From Pseudomonas cedrina subsp. fulgida (GTDB lineage: Bacteria; Pseudomonadota; Gammaproteobacteria; Pseudomonadales; Pseudomonadaceae), in contig JAFHKH010000158.1 of assembly GCA_016937595.1 (NCBI GenBank), forward strand, positions 1-57,118: a stretch of DNA of 57,118 nt. Direction: 5' to 3'. The position numbers and the translations under genes were made by a program. This document shows positions 11,921-19,840 of the stretch, in pieces. Positions within the stretch are counted from its first letter, which is position 1; each line of letters begins with the position of its first letter. The notes beneath the pieces were generated by a model, which did no database searches, had not been told where the DNA came from, and worked only from the letters and a program-made list of their open reading frames with translations.

Positions 11921-13096
11921 ATGAAAACCAAACCTGTTGCGCTCATTATCGGAACCGGGATCGGCGGCTTATCGTGTGCAGCCGCCTTGAAAAAAGTGGG
12001 CTGGTCAGTGCGTCTTTTCGAGAAGGCTGACAGCATGAGAGCCACCGGTTCAGGTCTCTCGGTGATGTCGAACGCCAGCGCGGCAATGAAAAAGTTGCTC
12101 GATATCGATCTTGGGCTGGAGCACTACGGAGCCGAAATTCGCAACTTCGAGATCCGTCATAAATCCGGATTTCTCCTCAAACGTCTTCCGTTCCAGGAAA
12201 TTGCCGAGGAACAAGGTTCTCCCAGCGTCTGCATTTCCAGACAGCAACTGCAAACCGCCTTGCTGGACAACCTGGGGGAGGTAGACATCAGCCACGCAAA
12301 GCGATTTGCAAGCTACGACGAAACTGATGACGCTGTACACGTGACCTTCGAAGACGGGACCAAGGCCTCAGGCGACATCCTGGTCGGCGCTGATGGCTAC
12401 TATTCCGCGGTGCGCGATGCGATGGGGATACCCAGCCAGGTACAAGAGGCTGGATACATCTGCTGGCTCGCACTGGTCAAATATGATCATCCGCAAATAA
12501 CCCCTGGCTATGTCGTGCATTACTGGGGCAAGGGCAAGCGGATTGGCATCATTGATATCGGAGGTGGATGGGTCTACTGGTGGGGAACCGCCAATATGTC
12601 GAACCAGGAGGCGGTTGGCTGGTCGGGCACAAGCGCAGACGTTGCCAAGGTCTATGAGGGATGGCCAGCCATCGTTTCCGACATTATTCACGCCACCCCC
12701 AACGAAGCCATCATCACGGTCGACGCCAAAGACAGGTCCTTTCCAGCGACGTGGTCCAAGGGGCGCGCAACGTTACTCGGGGATGCAGCTCATCCCATGC
12801 TAACAAGCCTGGGCCAGGGCGCAGGCTTGTCCATAGAGGACTCAGCCGTGCTTGGGCATGTCCTGTCGACGTCGACAGACCATCAAGCGGCGTTGCGACG
12901 ATATGAGTCGATCCGCCAACCCCGGGCTAAAGCCATCGTCGACGCATCAAGGGCGCTGAGCGATGTCGAGCAATACGACCAATTCCTTCCTCGACTGAAA
13001 CGCGACGTTGGCATGCTGCTCGCGCCGGCAAAAACCATGCGAGAACGACTGCAGGCGTCAATGCTGTTCGACGATTTTGCAGTACACGCCCAATAA
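11921..13096 (+). CDS. FAD-dependent monooxygenase (class A, UbiH/PHBH-like)
   Basis: A 391-residue flavoprotein monooxygenase. Seen: dinucleotide-binding GTGIGGL near residue 11, the DG motif ILVGADGYYSAVR near 155, and the GD motif LLGDAAHPMLTSLGQG near 285, the three signatures of class A FAD hydroxylases. It starts 20 bp after the NRPS stop, so the two are one transcript. ATG 11921 is preferred over ATG 11903 because only it leaves space for a weak GGG ribosome site. In brabantamide (BraC), legonmycin (LgnC) and pyrrolizixenamide (PxaB) pathways a flavin monooxygenase next to a Ser-Pro NRPS rearranges the bicyclic dipeptide. The same role here is an inference from neighbourhood; simple hydroxylation is the alternative. 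Confidence 0.85.
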   Translation: MKTKPVALIIGTGIGGLSCAAALKKVGWSVRLFEKADSMRATGSGLSVMSNASAAMKKLLDIDLGLEHYGAEIRNFEIRHKSGFLLKRLPFQEIAEEQGSPSVCISRQQLQTALLDNLGEVDISHAKRFASYDETDDAVHVTFEDGTKASGDILVGADGYYSAVRDAMGIPSQVQEAGYICWLALVKYDHPQITPGYVVHYWGKGKRIGIIDIGGGWVYWWGTANMSNQEAVGWSGTSADVAKVYEGWPAIVSDIIHATPNEAIITVDAKDRSFPATWSKGRATLLGDAAHPMLTSLGQGAGLSIEDSAVLGHVLSTSTDHQAALRRYESIRQPRAKAIVDASRALSDVEQYDQFLPRLKRDVGMLLAPAKTMRERLQASMLFDDFAVHAQ

Positions 13097-13133
13097 GTCA
13101 CCCAACGAAATTTCAGCCAGATAAGGGATTGTC

Positions 13134-14015
13134 ATGTCTAAGAAAAGCGTACTTGTTACCGGTGCTTCTTCGGGTCTGGGCCATGCGGCAGCCTTGATGC
13201 TTGCTCGCAACGGCTTTCATGTTTTCGCTGCCGCAAGGGAGATTCGCGGCGTGTTTAACGGGCAAGCCAATGTGGAGGAAGTCAGACTCGATATCACCGA
13301 CGAGGCGTCAGTCGCGCAGGCATTGGAAAAAATTGCGGCAAAGAACACTTCCTACCCTCTGTGGGGCCTGATCAACAACGCCGGCATTTGCGTGCCCAGC
13401 CCACTCGAGATGCTTAGCCCGCAAGAGCTGCGCCGACAACTTGACACGAACGTCATAGGTCAACTGCAGGTCACTCAGGCCATGCTGCCTCTGCTACGTG
13501 AAAACTGCGGGCGCATCATCAACATCACGTCCGGCCTGGGAAGCATTGCGGTTCCTTACCTGGGTGCGTACTCCATCGCTCAGTTTGCAAAAATGGCATT
13601 CACTGATGCACTCCGTAGAGAACTGGCCAACTCTGGCATCACGGTCAGCGTGGTACAGCCGGGCGCGATCTACACCCCTATCTGGGATAAATTCCTCGCA
13701 ACCGGCCAGGAAATCATGAATCAGGTCAGTGGCGAGGCGAGGCAAATATACGCTCGCTCATTCACCGAGTTTCTCAAACAGAGCGAAGCGCTGGCCCGCG
13801 CTGCCACCACCAGCGAAGCCGACTTTGCTGAAGTCATCCTTGACGTGCTGACGACTGCGCAGCCTCTGGCTCAATACAGCGTGGGCAATGATGCGCAAAG
13901 TTTCGTGGACATGGCAAAGTCAGCCACAACCGCAGAACTCGATGCGATGTTTGCGGCCCAGATGCCTACCGGGACGGACTTTGGATCAGCTCAAAAGATC
14001 GGCCAGGCATCATGA
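13134..14015 (+). CDS. SDR-family oxidoreductase with altered catalytic motif
   Basis: A 293-residue classical short-chain dehydrogenase/reductase. The cofactor motif TGASSGLG is near residue 9, NNAG near 82 and the catalytic serine in NITSGLG near 126. The active-site segment reads YSIAQFAK, where the family has YxxxK: tyrosine is kept but the lysine position holds glutamine, with a lysine three residues later. Activity may therefore be altered or lost. The start has a clear AAGGGA site 6-8 nt upstream. Its stop overlaps the next ATG as ATGA, coupling it to the aldehyde dehydrogenase. A likely role is tailoring of the NRPS product or making its starter, but no substrate can be read. Confidence 0.85.
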   Translation: MSKKSVLVTGASSGLGHAAALMLARNGFHVFAAAREIRGVFNGQANVEEVRLDITDEASVAQALEKIAAKNTSYPLWGLINNAGICVPSPLEMLSPQELRRQLDTNVIGQLQVTQAMLPLLRENCGRIINITSGLGSIAVPYLGAYSIAQFAKMAFTDALRRELANSGITVSVVQPGAIYTPIWDKFLATGQEIMNQVSGEARQIYARSFTEFLKQSEALARAATTSEADFAEVILDVLTTAQPLAQYSVGNDAQSFVDMAKSATTAELDAMFAAQMPTGTDFGSAQKIGQAS

Positions 14016-15715
14016 ACGTACGCAGATTGAAGATGTGGCGTGATCAGCATCGGTCAATGATGAATAGCGCGATTGTCGCGGTGAAATCCAGGCAGCCTTA
14101 CAGCCCGTTCTCCGATGAGTTGACGAACTACGAGCCTGCTCAAATCGAACAGGGCGAGATCAGGTTCAAGCGCCTGCTCGACTCCAAGTTTCAGATCGAC
14201 CGTCGCAGCTCAGCGGACCTGGAGGAGAAGAGAGTCGGTAAGGAGACGTCGCCTTATGGGTTTCCATTAGGCATTTCATACCGTGCCGAACACTTCGATA
14301 GCCTGGTTAAAAAGGCCAATCGTTCGATGAGCAAATGGGAGCACCTGAGTGTTGAGCTTCGTAGTGCATTGCTGTGCGAAGCAATCACGAGAATTCATGC
14401 AGACACGTTCCTGTTCTCTCAGGTGGGTATGCATACCAGTGGCCATGGTTTCTTCATGGGCTTTCATGCGAACGCTGTTCACGCTCAGGCACGAGCGCTT
14501 GAATCCGTTGCCCGTATTTGTCAAATAACGGCAGAACTGACCCAACAGGTGGACTCCGACCTCACCGTAGGTGACGCGCAACCACAGCGTATTTTGCGCA
14601 ACTTCCAGCCAAAGCCTGCGGGCCTTTCTCTCGTGTATTCGGGTCGGGTCGCCCCCACCTGGGGGGCATACCCTTGCGTTTTCGCCTCATTGGCTGCGGG
14701 TTGTCCTGTCATTGTCATCCCTCACTCCGAAGCTATCCTGCCGCTGGCATTGACCGTAAAAGCGATTAAATCAGTGTGCGCCGAAGCGGGTGTTTCAGCA
14801 GACATCATCAACCTGTTTTGCTCTGATAACGATGCTGACTACAGGAAGGCCGCGCAACACCGCGCGGTGAAGCTGATTGATTACATGGGCAAATCCGAAT
14901 TTGGCAAATGGCTGCGTCAGCATGCATGGCACGCCCGCGTCATGACCCAGCAAAGCGCCCAAACCTCCGTGTTTGTGCACTCTACGGACAACTACGACGG
15001 CATGATCGAGAATCTGGCATTCGGTCTGTGCTCTTACTCAGCGCAGTTGTGCACGTCGCCGCAGAACATCTACGTGCTCAAGGACGGCATTCAGTTACCT
15101 GACAAGATCATCACGGTTGACGTATTCCAGCGCGACCTGGTGGCTCGGATCGATCAATTGCTGCAACGATTTCAGCCACCACGTGATCTGCTCGGAGTCA
15201 TCATCGGCAAACAAACCGTCGCCGATATTCGACAATGCGAAGGTGCCAGATTTGCCAACGTGTTGCGCCATTGCGAGCTGCTGCAGGATCCTGAGTTTGC
15301 TGATGCCCAGGTACTGACGCCCTCTGTGATTGCGGTACAACCGGGTTTTTCAAGCAGTCTCGACTACTACGCCAGCGAAGTCGCAGGCCCGGTCTCCTTT
15401 GTTATCGTCAAAGATGACCTCAAGACCGTTGCCCGCGAACTCAGCTACATCGGCCAAGAGTTTGGTGTGCTGGGACTGGGGCTCTACGCCATTGATGCAA
15501 ATGTTGAAAAGGCAATGAAGTGTGTTTCGGCGGACATTGGCGCCCTGCTGTCCGTAAATTTCTGCGGTCACTATTTCATCAGTCAGTGTTCGGTGTTTAC
15601 TGATATCCACGGCGGCGCGGTTAACTCATCCTCAGATGTCACTTATGGAGCGCCAGGGTTTTACCATTCTCGTCTGCGCATGACAGAAGACAGAACCGTG
15701 GTCTGCACGCCATGA
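14012..15715 (+). CDS. PaaN-like aldehyde dehydrogenase
   Basis: A 567-residue protein resembling PaaN, a long aldehyde-dehydrogenase-fold protein first named from phenylacetate degradation. Family features seen: MHTSGHGFFMGFHAN near residue 135, a glycine-poor NAD(P)-binding segment around GRVAPTWGAYPCVFASL, and the probable nucleophile Cys in SAQLCTSPQNIYV near residue 348. It would oxidise an aldehyde to the acid or acyl thioester, or act in reverse. No other phenylacetate genes are present; it lies between the SDR and the PPTase with ATGA overlaps on both sides, so it works with the NRPS cluster, perhaps supplying the acyl starter. That role is inferred. The first 20 residues are not typical of the family. 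Confidence 0.75.
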   Translation: MNVRRLKMWRDQHRSMMNSAIVAVKSRQPYSPFSDELTNYEPAQIEQGEIRFKRLLDSKFQIDRRSSADLEEKRVGKETSPYGFPLGISYRAEHFDSLVKKANRSMSKWEHLSVELRSALLCEAITRIHADTFLFSQVGMHTSGHGFFMGFHANAVHAQARALESVARICQITAELTQQVDSDLTVGDAQPQRILRNFQPKPAGLSLVYSGRVAPTWGAYPCVFASLAAGCPVIVIPHSEAILPLALTVKAIKSVCAEAGVSADIINLFCSDNDADYRKAAQHRAVKLIDYMGKSEFGKWLRQHAWHARVMTQQSAQTSVFVHSTDNYDGMIENLAFGLCSYSAQLCTSPQNIYVLKDGIQLPDKIITVDVFQRDLVARIDQLLQRFQPPRDLLGVIIGKQTVADIRQCEGARFANVLRHCELLQDPEFADAQVLTPSVIAVQPGFSSSLDYYASEVAGPVSFVIVKDDLKTVARELSYIGQEFGVLGLGLYAIDANVEKAMKCVSADIGALLSVNFCGHYFISQCSVFTDIHGGAVNSSSDVTYGAPGFYHSRLRMTEDRTVVCTP

Positions 15716-16461
15716 GTTCAGCTCTTCGCATATGGCCGTTCAACTACCCGGCATTACCTCGAATGGCATTGTTTTCATTTCAGGTAGAGGACGTCGTCGA
15801 GCGCGATATGCGGCAGGCAGAGGAGTGGCTGGCGTGTGCCATGACATCCCGACGCAAGGAGTTCGCAGCCGGCCGAATCTGTTCGGCTGCGGCGCTTCAG
15901 GCACTGGGTGGCGATAGCGTGTGGCCGCCTATTGCCAAGCCCTCTCGCTATCCAAAATTCCCAAAGGAGTTCAAGGGTTCGATCACCCACACTCAAGCGT
16001 GCGCACTGGCATGTGTGGGTGATGCGGAGCGTTATCTCGCCATTGGCCTGGATGCTGAACCGATGGTTGAGCACGCAGAACTTGAACAAATGGCCAATCA
16101 CGTCCTTTCTCCGCCCGATCTGAACCAGTTCAAAAACATGGACAGGGAACGGGCGCTGACCTTCTTCTACTTGTGTTTTTCAGCCAAAGAAACTTTGTTC
16201 AAGACGCTGTTTCCGTTGTGCCATACCGACATGGAATTTAGTGAATCCGAACTCACTTCGTGGGATGACGAAGGGTGTTTTACGCTGCGCCTCGTCACTG
16301 ACCGGGTGAGCGACCGATTCGAGAACGGCACCCTGTTCCGTGGCCTGTGGTCCGTACACGCCGATACCCTGCTCACTCTGCTCGCCCTCCCTCGCAAACA
16401 GGCGTTACCCACACTGGACTCGCAACTCTATGTGCCTGATTTCAGCTATGGGCGCCCTTGA
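15712..16461 (+). CDS. 4'-phosphopantetheinyl transferase, EntD/Sfp type
   Basis: A 249-residue PPTase that transfers phosphopantetheine from CoA to the serine of carrier domains; its likely targets are the two T domains of the adjacent NRPS. Motifs in order: RKEFAAGR near residue 44, the conserved SITHT near 91, GLDAE near 113 (metal-binding Asp and Glu) and FSAKETLFK near 155. Length fits the EntD group. Translation is coupled to the aldehyde dehydrogenase by an ATGA overlap, and it is the last gene of the biosynthetic operon. Encoding its own activator would let the cluster work after transfer into a new host. Confidence 0.9.
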   Translation: MSSALRIWPFNYPALPRMALFSFQVEDVVERDMRQAEEWLACAMTSRRKEFAAGRICSAAALQALGGDSVWPPIAKPSRYPKFPKEFKGSITHTQACALACVGDAERYLAIGLDAEPMVEHAELEQMANHVLSPPDLNQFKNMDRERALTFFYLCFSAKETLFKTLFPLCHTDMEFSESELTSWDDEGCFTLRLVTDRVSDRFENGTLFRGLWSVHADTLLTLLALPRKQALPTLDSQLYVPDFSYGRP

Positions 16462-16510
16462 GCAGAGGTTTAAGGCTGTGTGGAACTTGCGAGCCAGCCC
16501 ACCCAACCAT

Positions 16511-16563
16511 TTACATTCACAGCGTATGATTATACGATTATTAATGATACGCAGTGAATGTAA
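16511..16563. promoter_or_regulatory. Long palindromic operator upstream of MFS exporter
   Basis: Two 22-bp arms, pairing at 20 of 22 positions, are separated by 9 bp. The right arm ends in ATACGCAGTGAATGTAA, a 17-nt string also present at 23772-23788 upstream of the second MFS gene. The GAATGTAA core resembles operators of AcrR/TtgR-type TetR repressors. The palindrome lies 56 bp before the exporter ATG, in the promoter region, and could equally form a hairpin after the PPTase gene. Confidence 0.6.
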
Positions 16564-16618
16564 GCCCCGATTCAACGACGTCAGACACGCTGTACTCACT
16601 CGATAAGGAGTATCGAAC

Positions 16619-17827
16619 ATGGCTAACCCGTACCGAATACTGTTTCAAGCCCCGGGCACCAGGGCATTTTCCCTGGCAGGCCTGCTAGCCCGTTTACCGC
16701 TCCCAATGACAGGTATCGGCATTATCACGATGCTTTCGCAGTTGCGTGGCAGCTATGCACTGGCTGGCGCGGTTTCTGCCACCTTTGTCCTGACATATGC
16801 ACTGATGTCACCGCAGGTTTCACGAATGGTGGATCGTTATGGTCAACGCCGGGTACTGCCAGTGTCTGCTGGTCTGAGTGTGGTGGGTCTGCTCCTACTA
16901 CTGGCTTGCACCTACTGGCACACGCCTGACTGGACGTTGTTCCTGGCGGCAGTGTTAGCGGGCTTCATGCCGAGCATGTCGGCCATGGTTCGCGCCCGGT
17001 GGACGGCGATATACCGAGGCAAACCCCACCTGCAAACAGCCTATTCCCTCGAAACCGTACTGGACGAAGTGACGTTTATCGCAGGGCCGCCGATCTCCGT
17101 GGGATTGAGCGTGGCCGTCTTTCCCCAGGCCGGACCGCTGGCGGCCGTTGTGATGCTGGCGATTGGTACGCTTGCTTTGGCGGCCCAAGTATCCACCGAG
17201 CCGCCAGTGGAATCCGCCGAAGAAAAGAGAACGAGAACGGCCTCCATCTTTCGCCTGGCGGACGTGCGACTATTAACATTGCTGATGGTCGCAATGGGCG
17301 TCATCGTTGGAACGGTCGATATCGTAAGTGTCGCATTCGCTGAACAGATGGGGAGTCCGGCAGCCGCGAGTATCGTGCTGTCCTGTTATGCCATCGGCTC
17401 GTGCGCCGCTGGCCTGTTGTTCGGTGCGCTGAAACTGAAAACACCGCTCCACACACTCCTGCTGTTGGGTGGCCTGGCTACGGCAGCAACCACACTGCCC
17501 TTGTTGATGGCGGGCAATATTGCCGGCCTGTCCGCAGCGGTACTGGTGGCTGGACTATTCTTCGCGCCCACAATGATCGTAGCGATGTCCTTGGTTGAGC
17601 GAATCGTACCGGAACGACAATTGACTGAAGGTATGACCTGGTTGCTGGCGGGCCTGAATGTCGGGGTGGCAATGGGTGCCGCGGCATCGGGCCAGTTAGT
17701 GGATATGGAAGGGGCTCGCTATGGATTCAACGTTGCCTTGGCAGCCGGAGCGGCGGTACTGCTGGTGGCTGTCTGGGGCCACCGACGGATGCGAGAACAC
17801 TCGCTTACGCAAGCGTATTCTGTGTGA
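16619..17827 (+). CDS. MFS exporter
   Basis: A 402-residue major facilitator superfamily protein with about 12 hydrophobic segments and the loop 2-3 motif DRYGQRRVLP near residue 72. A central charged loop (ESAEEKRTRTAS) near residue 205 separates the two six-helix halves. The AAGGAG ribosome site lies 7 nt before ATG. Its position directly after the biosynthetic operon, with its own operator, points to export of the NRPS product or self-resistance, though general drug efflux is possible. A terminator follows at 17869. Confidence 0.85.
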   Translation: MANPYRILFQAPGTRAFSLAGLLARLPLPMTGIGIITMLSQLRGSYALAGAVSATFVLTYALMSPQVSRMVDRYGQRRVLPVSAGLSVVGLLLLLACTYWHTPDWTLFLAAVLAGFMPSMSAMVRARWTAIYRGKPHLQTAYSLETVLDEVTFIAGPPISVGLSVAVFPQAGPLAAVVMLAIGTLALAAQVSTEPPVESAEEKRTRTASIFRLADVRLLTLLMVAMGVIVGTVDIVSVAFAEQMGSPAAASIVLSCYAIGSCAAGLLFGALKLKTPLHTLLLLGGLATAATTLPLLMAGNIAGLSAAVLVAGLFFAPTMIVAMSLVERIVPERQLTEGMTWLLAGLNVGVAMGAAASGQLVDMEGARYGFNVALAAGAAVLLVAVWGHRRMREHSLTQAYSV

Positions 17828-17868
17828 GTCTCGACGCTAAAGCACTTCGCTTGGAATGACCGGCAGAA

Positions 17869-17892
17869 AAAGCCACTCAATAGAGTGGCTTT
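17869..17892. terminator. Rho-independent terminator between convergent genes
   Basis: Stem AAAGCCACTC / GAGTGGCTTT (10 bp) with a 4-nt loop and flanking A and T tracts. It lies between the MFS gene and the convergent TetR gene and can serve both strands. Confidence 0.8.
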
Positions 17893-17977
17893 CGTTTCTT
17901 AATCCTAGCGCGATGTGCACTTGGATCCGCTAAGCAAATGATGATGCGCGTGCCCCTGCTTCCGGCAACGCACTCAT

Positions 17978-18580
17978 CTACTGGGGGTCGGCCTTTGGTT
18001 TAACCAGGATGCCCCTCAGCAGCAACTCAAGCGCGACCATACTTTGCGCAAGTCGCTTATCGCCCTCTTCCGAATCTGCAATCCAGAACGCAGCTTCGGC
18101 AAGGCTGCCGTAGATCAGCAACGCCAGCGCCTGAGGGTTGACATCCACCACGATACCTTGCTGGATCAAGACCTGAATCATCCGCTGCATCGACTCTACA
18201 CAATGACGCTGTGCATCGGGTGAGGTGCCGCCCAGTACTGCCCTGGCATCGCGCAACACAATCCGCTGGATTTGGGGTTCCAGGGCCATTTCCAGATAGG
18301 CACGGCAGCGCTGGCGAAAACCGTCCCAGGCATCTGCTGCAGTGTCAGTGATGACTTGCAGACGCTCATCCATTTCAGCGTCGAGTTGCTCGACGACTGC
18401 TGACAGCAAGCCTTTCTTGTCACCAAAGTGATGGTAGAGCGCGCCACGGGTCAGGCTCGCCTGAGCCGTCAGCTCATCCATTGAGGTGTCCGCATAGCCT
18501 CGCTCACTGAACATCTCACGCGCTTTGGCTATTAACAGGGCACGGGTTTCTTCCATATCGGCGCGGGTGCGGCGAACCAT
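17978..18580 (-). CDS. TetR/AcrR-family regulator
   Basis: A 200-residue TetR-type repressor. The HTH spans about residues 10-55 with MFSERGYADTSMDELTAQA and LTRGALYHHFGDKKGLL, closer to the AcrR/TtgR efflux-regulator pattern than the first TetR of the island. It is convergent with the MFS gene at 16619 and has its own palindrome upstream (18646-18662). It is the best local candidate to control one or both MFS genes. Ligand and targets are inferred only. Confidence 0.85.
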   Translation of the reverse strand: MVRRTRADMEETRALLIAKAREMFSERGYADTSMDELTAQASLTRGALYHHFGDKKGLLSAVVEQLDAEMDERLQVITDTAADAWDGFRQRCRAYLEMALEPQIQRIVLRDARAVLGGTSPDAQRHCVESMQRMIQVLIQQGIVVDVNPQALALLIYGSLAEAAFWIADSEEGDKRLAQSMVALELLLRGILVKPKADPQ

Positions 18581-18645
18581 CGGTTATCTCCTGACTGAAG
18601 GCGGCATGACCTGTGATGTCCATGAAGTCATGAATAGGCGCATCT

Positions 18646-18662
18646 ATACATGCGGTCTGTAT
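18646..18662. promoter_or_regulatory. Candidate TetR auto-operator
   Basis: ATACA-N7-TGTAT, 17 bp, about 66 bp upstream of the TetR start on the minus strand. Symmetry and spacing suit a TetR-family dimer. It differs from the ATACGCAGTGAATGTAA element near the MFS genes, so different regulators might be involved. Confidence 0.4.
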
Positions 18663-18727
18663 CTATTGTCACTTTCGCGTACTTCGATAACAAGCACGCC
18701 GTGCCTCGTGAAACAGCGCCATATGCG

Positions 18728-19738
18728 CTAGCGTGCGAGAAGTTCAGTCATCGCCTGTTCAATCACCCGGGTATCCGCATCATTCAGGCCTTCGCCAGCG
18801 ACGTGGCCCCAGACGGATTCCAATATGCGCAGTTCGGCCTTGGGTATCCGACTGACCTCGTGTTCGGCATCTCGGACAGGGAAGTACAGATCGCTCGATG
18901 CAGGCATCACCAGCGTATCGGCGGTGATCGAAGCCAATGCCTTACTGACATCGCCCTGGTAACGGGCATTTGCACTGATGTCTGCATGCTGTCCGCTCCA
19001 GAGTTGCGCAATAATGTCGCAGGCATCTCGCTTGAGGAACCACCCTTCCCAGAAATCAATCAGGAAGTCTTCAATGGATGCGTAGCCCAGTACGGTCTCA
19101 TCCAATCGGTCGCGGAAGAACGCCTGAGACAGCCCCAGGGCAGCATAGACACGCGCGGCAACACGTAAGCCGCGTTGCGGTGGCAGCGTGTAAAACCCCT
19201 CCCGGAAGTCGGCATCCAGCTCGATCGCAGCGCGCACGCTATCAAAAAACACATACAAATGACGTGACGTGCGTGCTGCGCTCTGAAAGGTAAACAGCCG
19301 CTCAACCATGTCCGGGAAAGCACAGGCCCATTCAAAGGCCTGAGTTCCGCCCAGAGACCAACCTGTGGCCATCCGAATTTTCTGGATACCGAACAATTCG
19401 GTAACCAAGCGATGTTGCTGAACAACATTGTCGTGGATCGTAACGTGTGGAAAGCGATTACCGTTCTGCGGCGCCGCCGTATTGCTGGGCGAGCTGGACA
19501 AGCCATTGCCGAAAGCGTTTGGCACGATAATGAAGTACTTTTCCGAGTCCAGCGCGCGACCTGGCCCGATCAACCAGGCGGCATCTTCATGGGTCGCTGC
19601 GAAGGACGTCGGATAGACAATAACATTGTCCTTTGCGTCATTAAGGCGGCCATAGGTCTTGTATGCCAATCGGGCCTCGCGGAGACGACGACCCGATTGC
19701 AACTGAATGTCACCGAGCTCAAAAACCTCATACGTCAT
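18728..19738 (-). CDS. MetX-like alpha/beta-hydrolase-fold protein
   Basis: A 336-residue alpha/beta-hydrolase of the homoserine O-acetyltransferase-like group. Seen: the N-terminal LAYKTYGRLND block, the nucleophile elbow GWSLGGTQAF near residue 127 with its Ser, a late Asp in ASSDLYFP near 280 and a late His in VWGHVAGEG near 312. True MetX enzymes usually have GGSMGG at the elbow, so the substrate is probably not homoserine; an esterase or acyltransferase is likelier. It stands 102 bp after the PQQ dehydrogenase on the same strand and could be co-transcribed with it. Its link to the NRPS cluster is unknown. Confidence 0.75.
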   Translation of the reverse strand: MTYEVFELGDIQLQSGRRLREARLAYKTYGRLNDAKDNVIVYPTSFAATHEDAAWLIGPGRALDSEKYFIIVPNAFGNGLSSSPSNTAAPQNGNRFPHVTIHDNVVQQHRLVTELFGIQKIRMATGWSLGGTQAFEWACAFPDMVERLFTFQSAARTSRHLYVFFDSVRAAIELDADFREGFYTLPPQRGLRVAARVYAALGLSQAFFRDRLDETVLGYASIEDFLIDFWEGWFLKRDACDIIAQLWSGQHADISANARYQGDVSKALASITADTLVMPASSDLYFPVRDAEHEVSRIPKAELRILESVWGHVAGEGLNDADTRVIEQAMTELLAR

Positions 19739-19840
19739 AATGCGTGCTTCCCTTCATCTCTTTCTCTTTTCCACATGCAGATGTGGTCCGCTGCGCAGCG
19801 ATGTGTAAGTTGCATACGCAGCCCCGCTTCAGCACAACGA

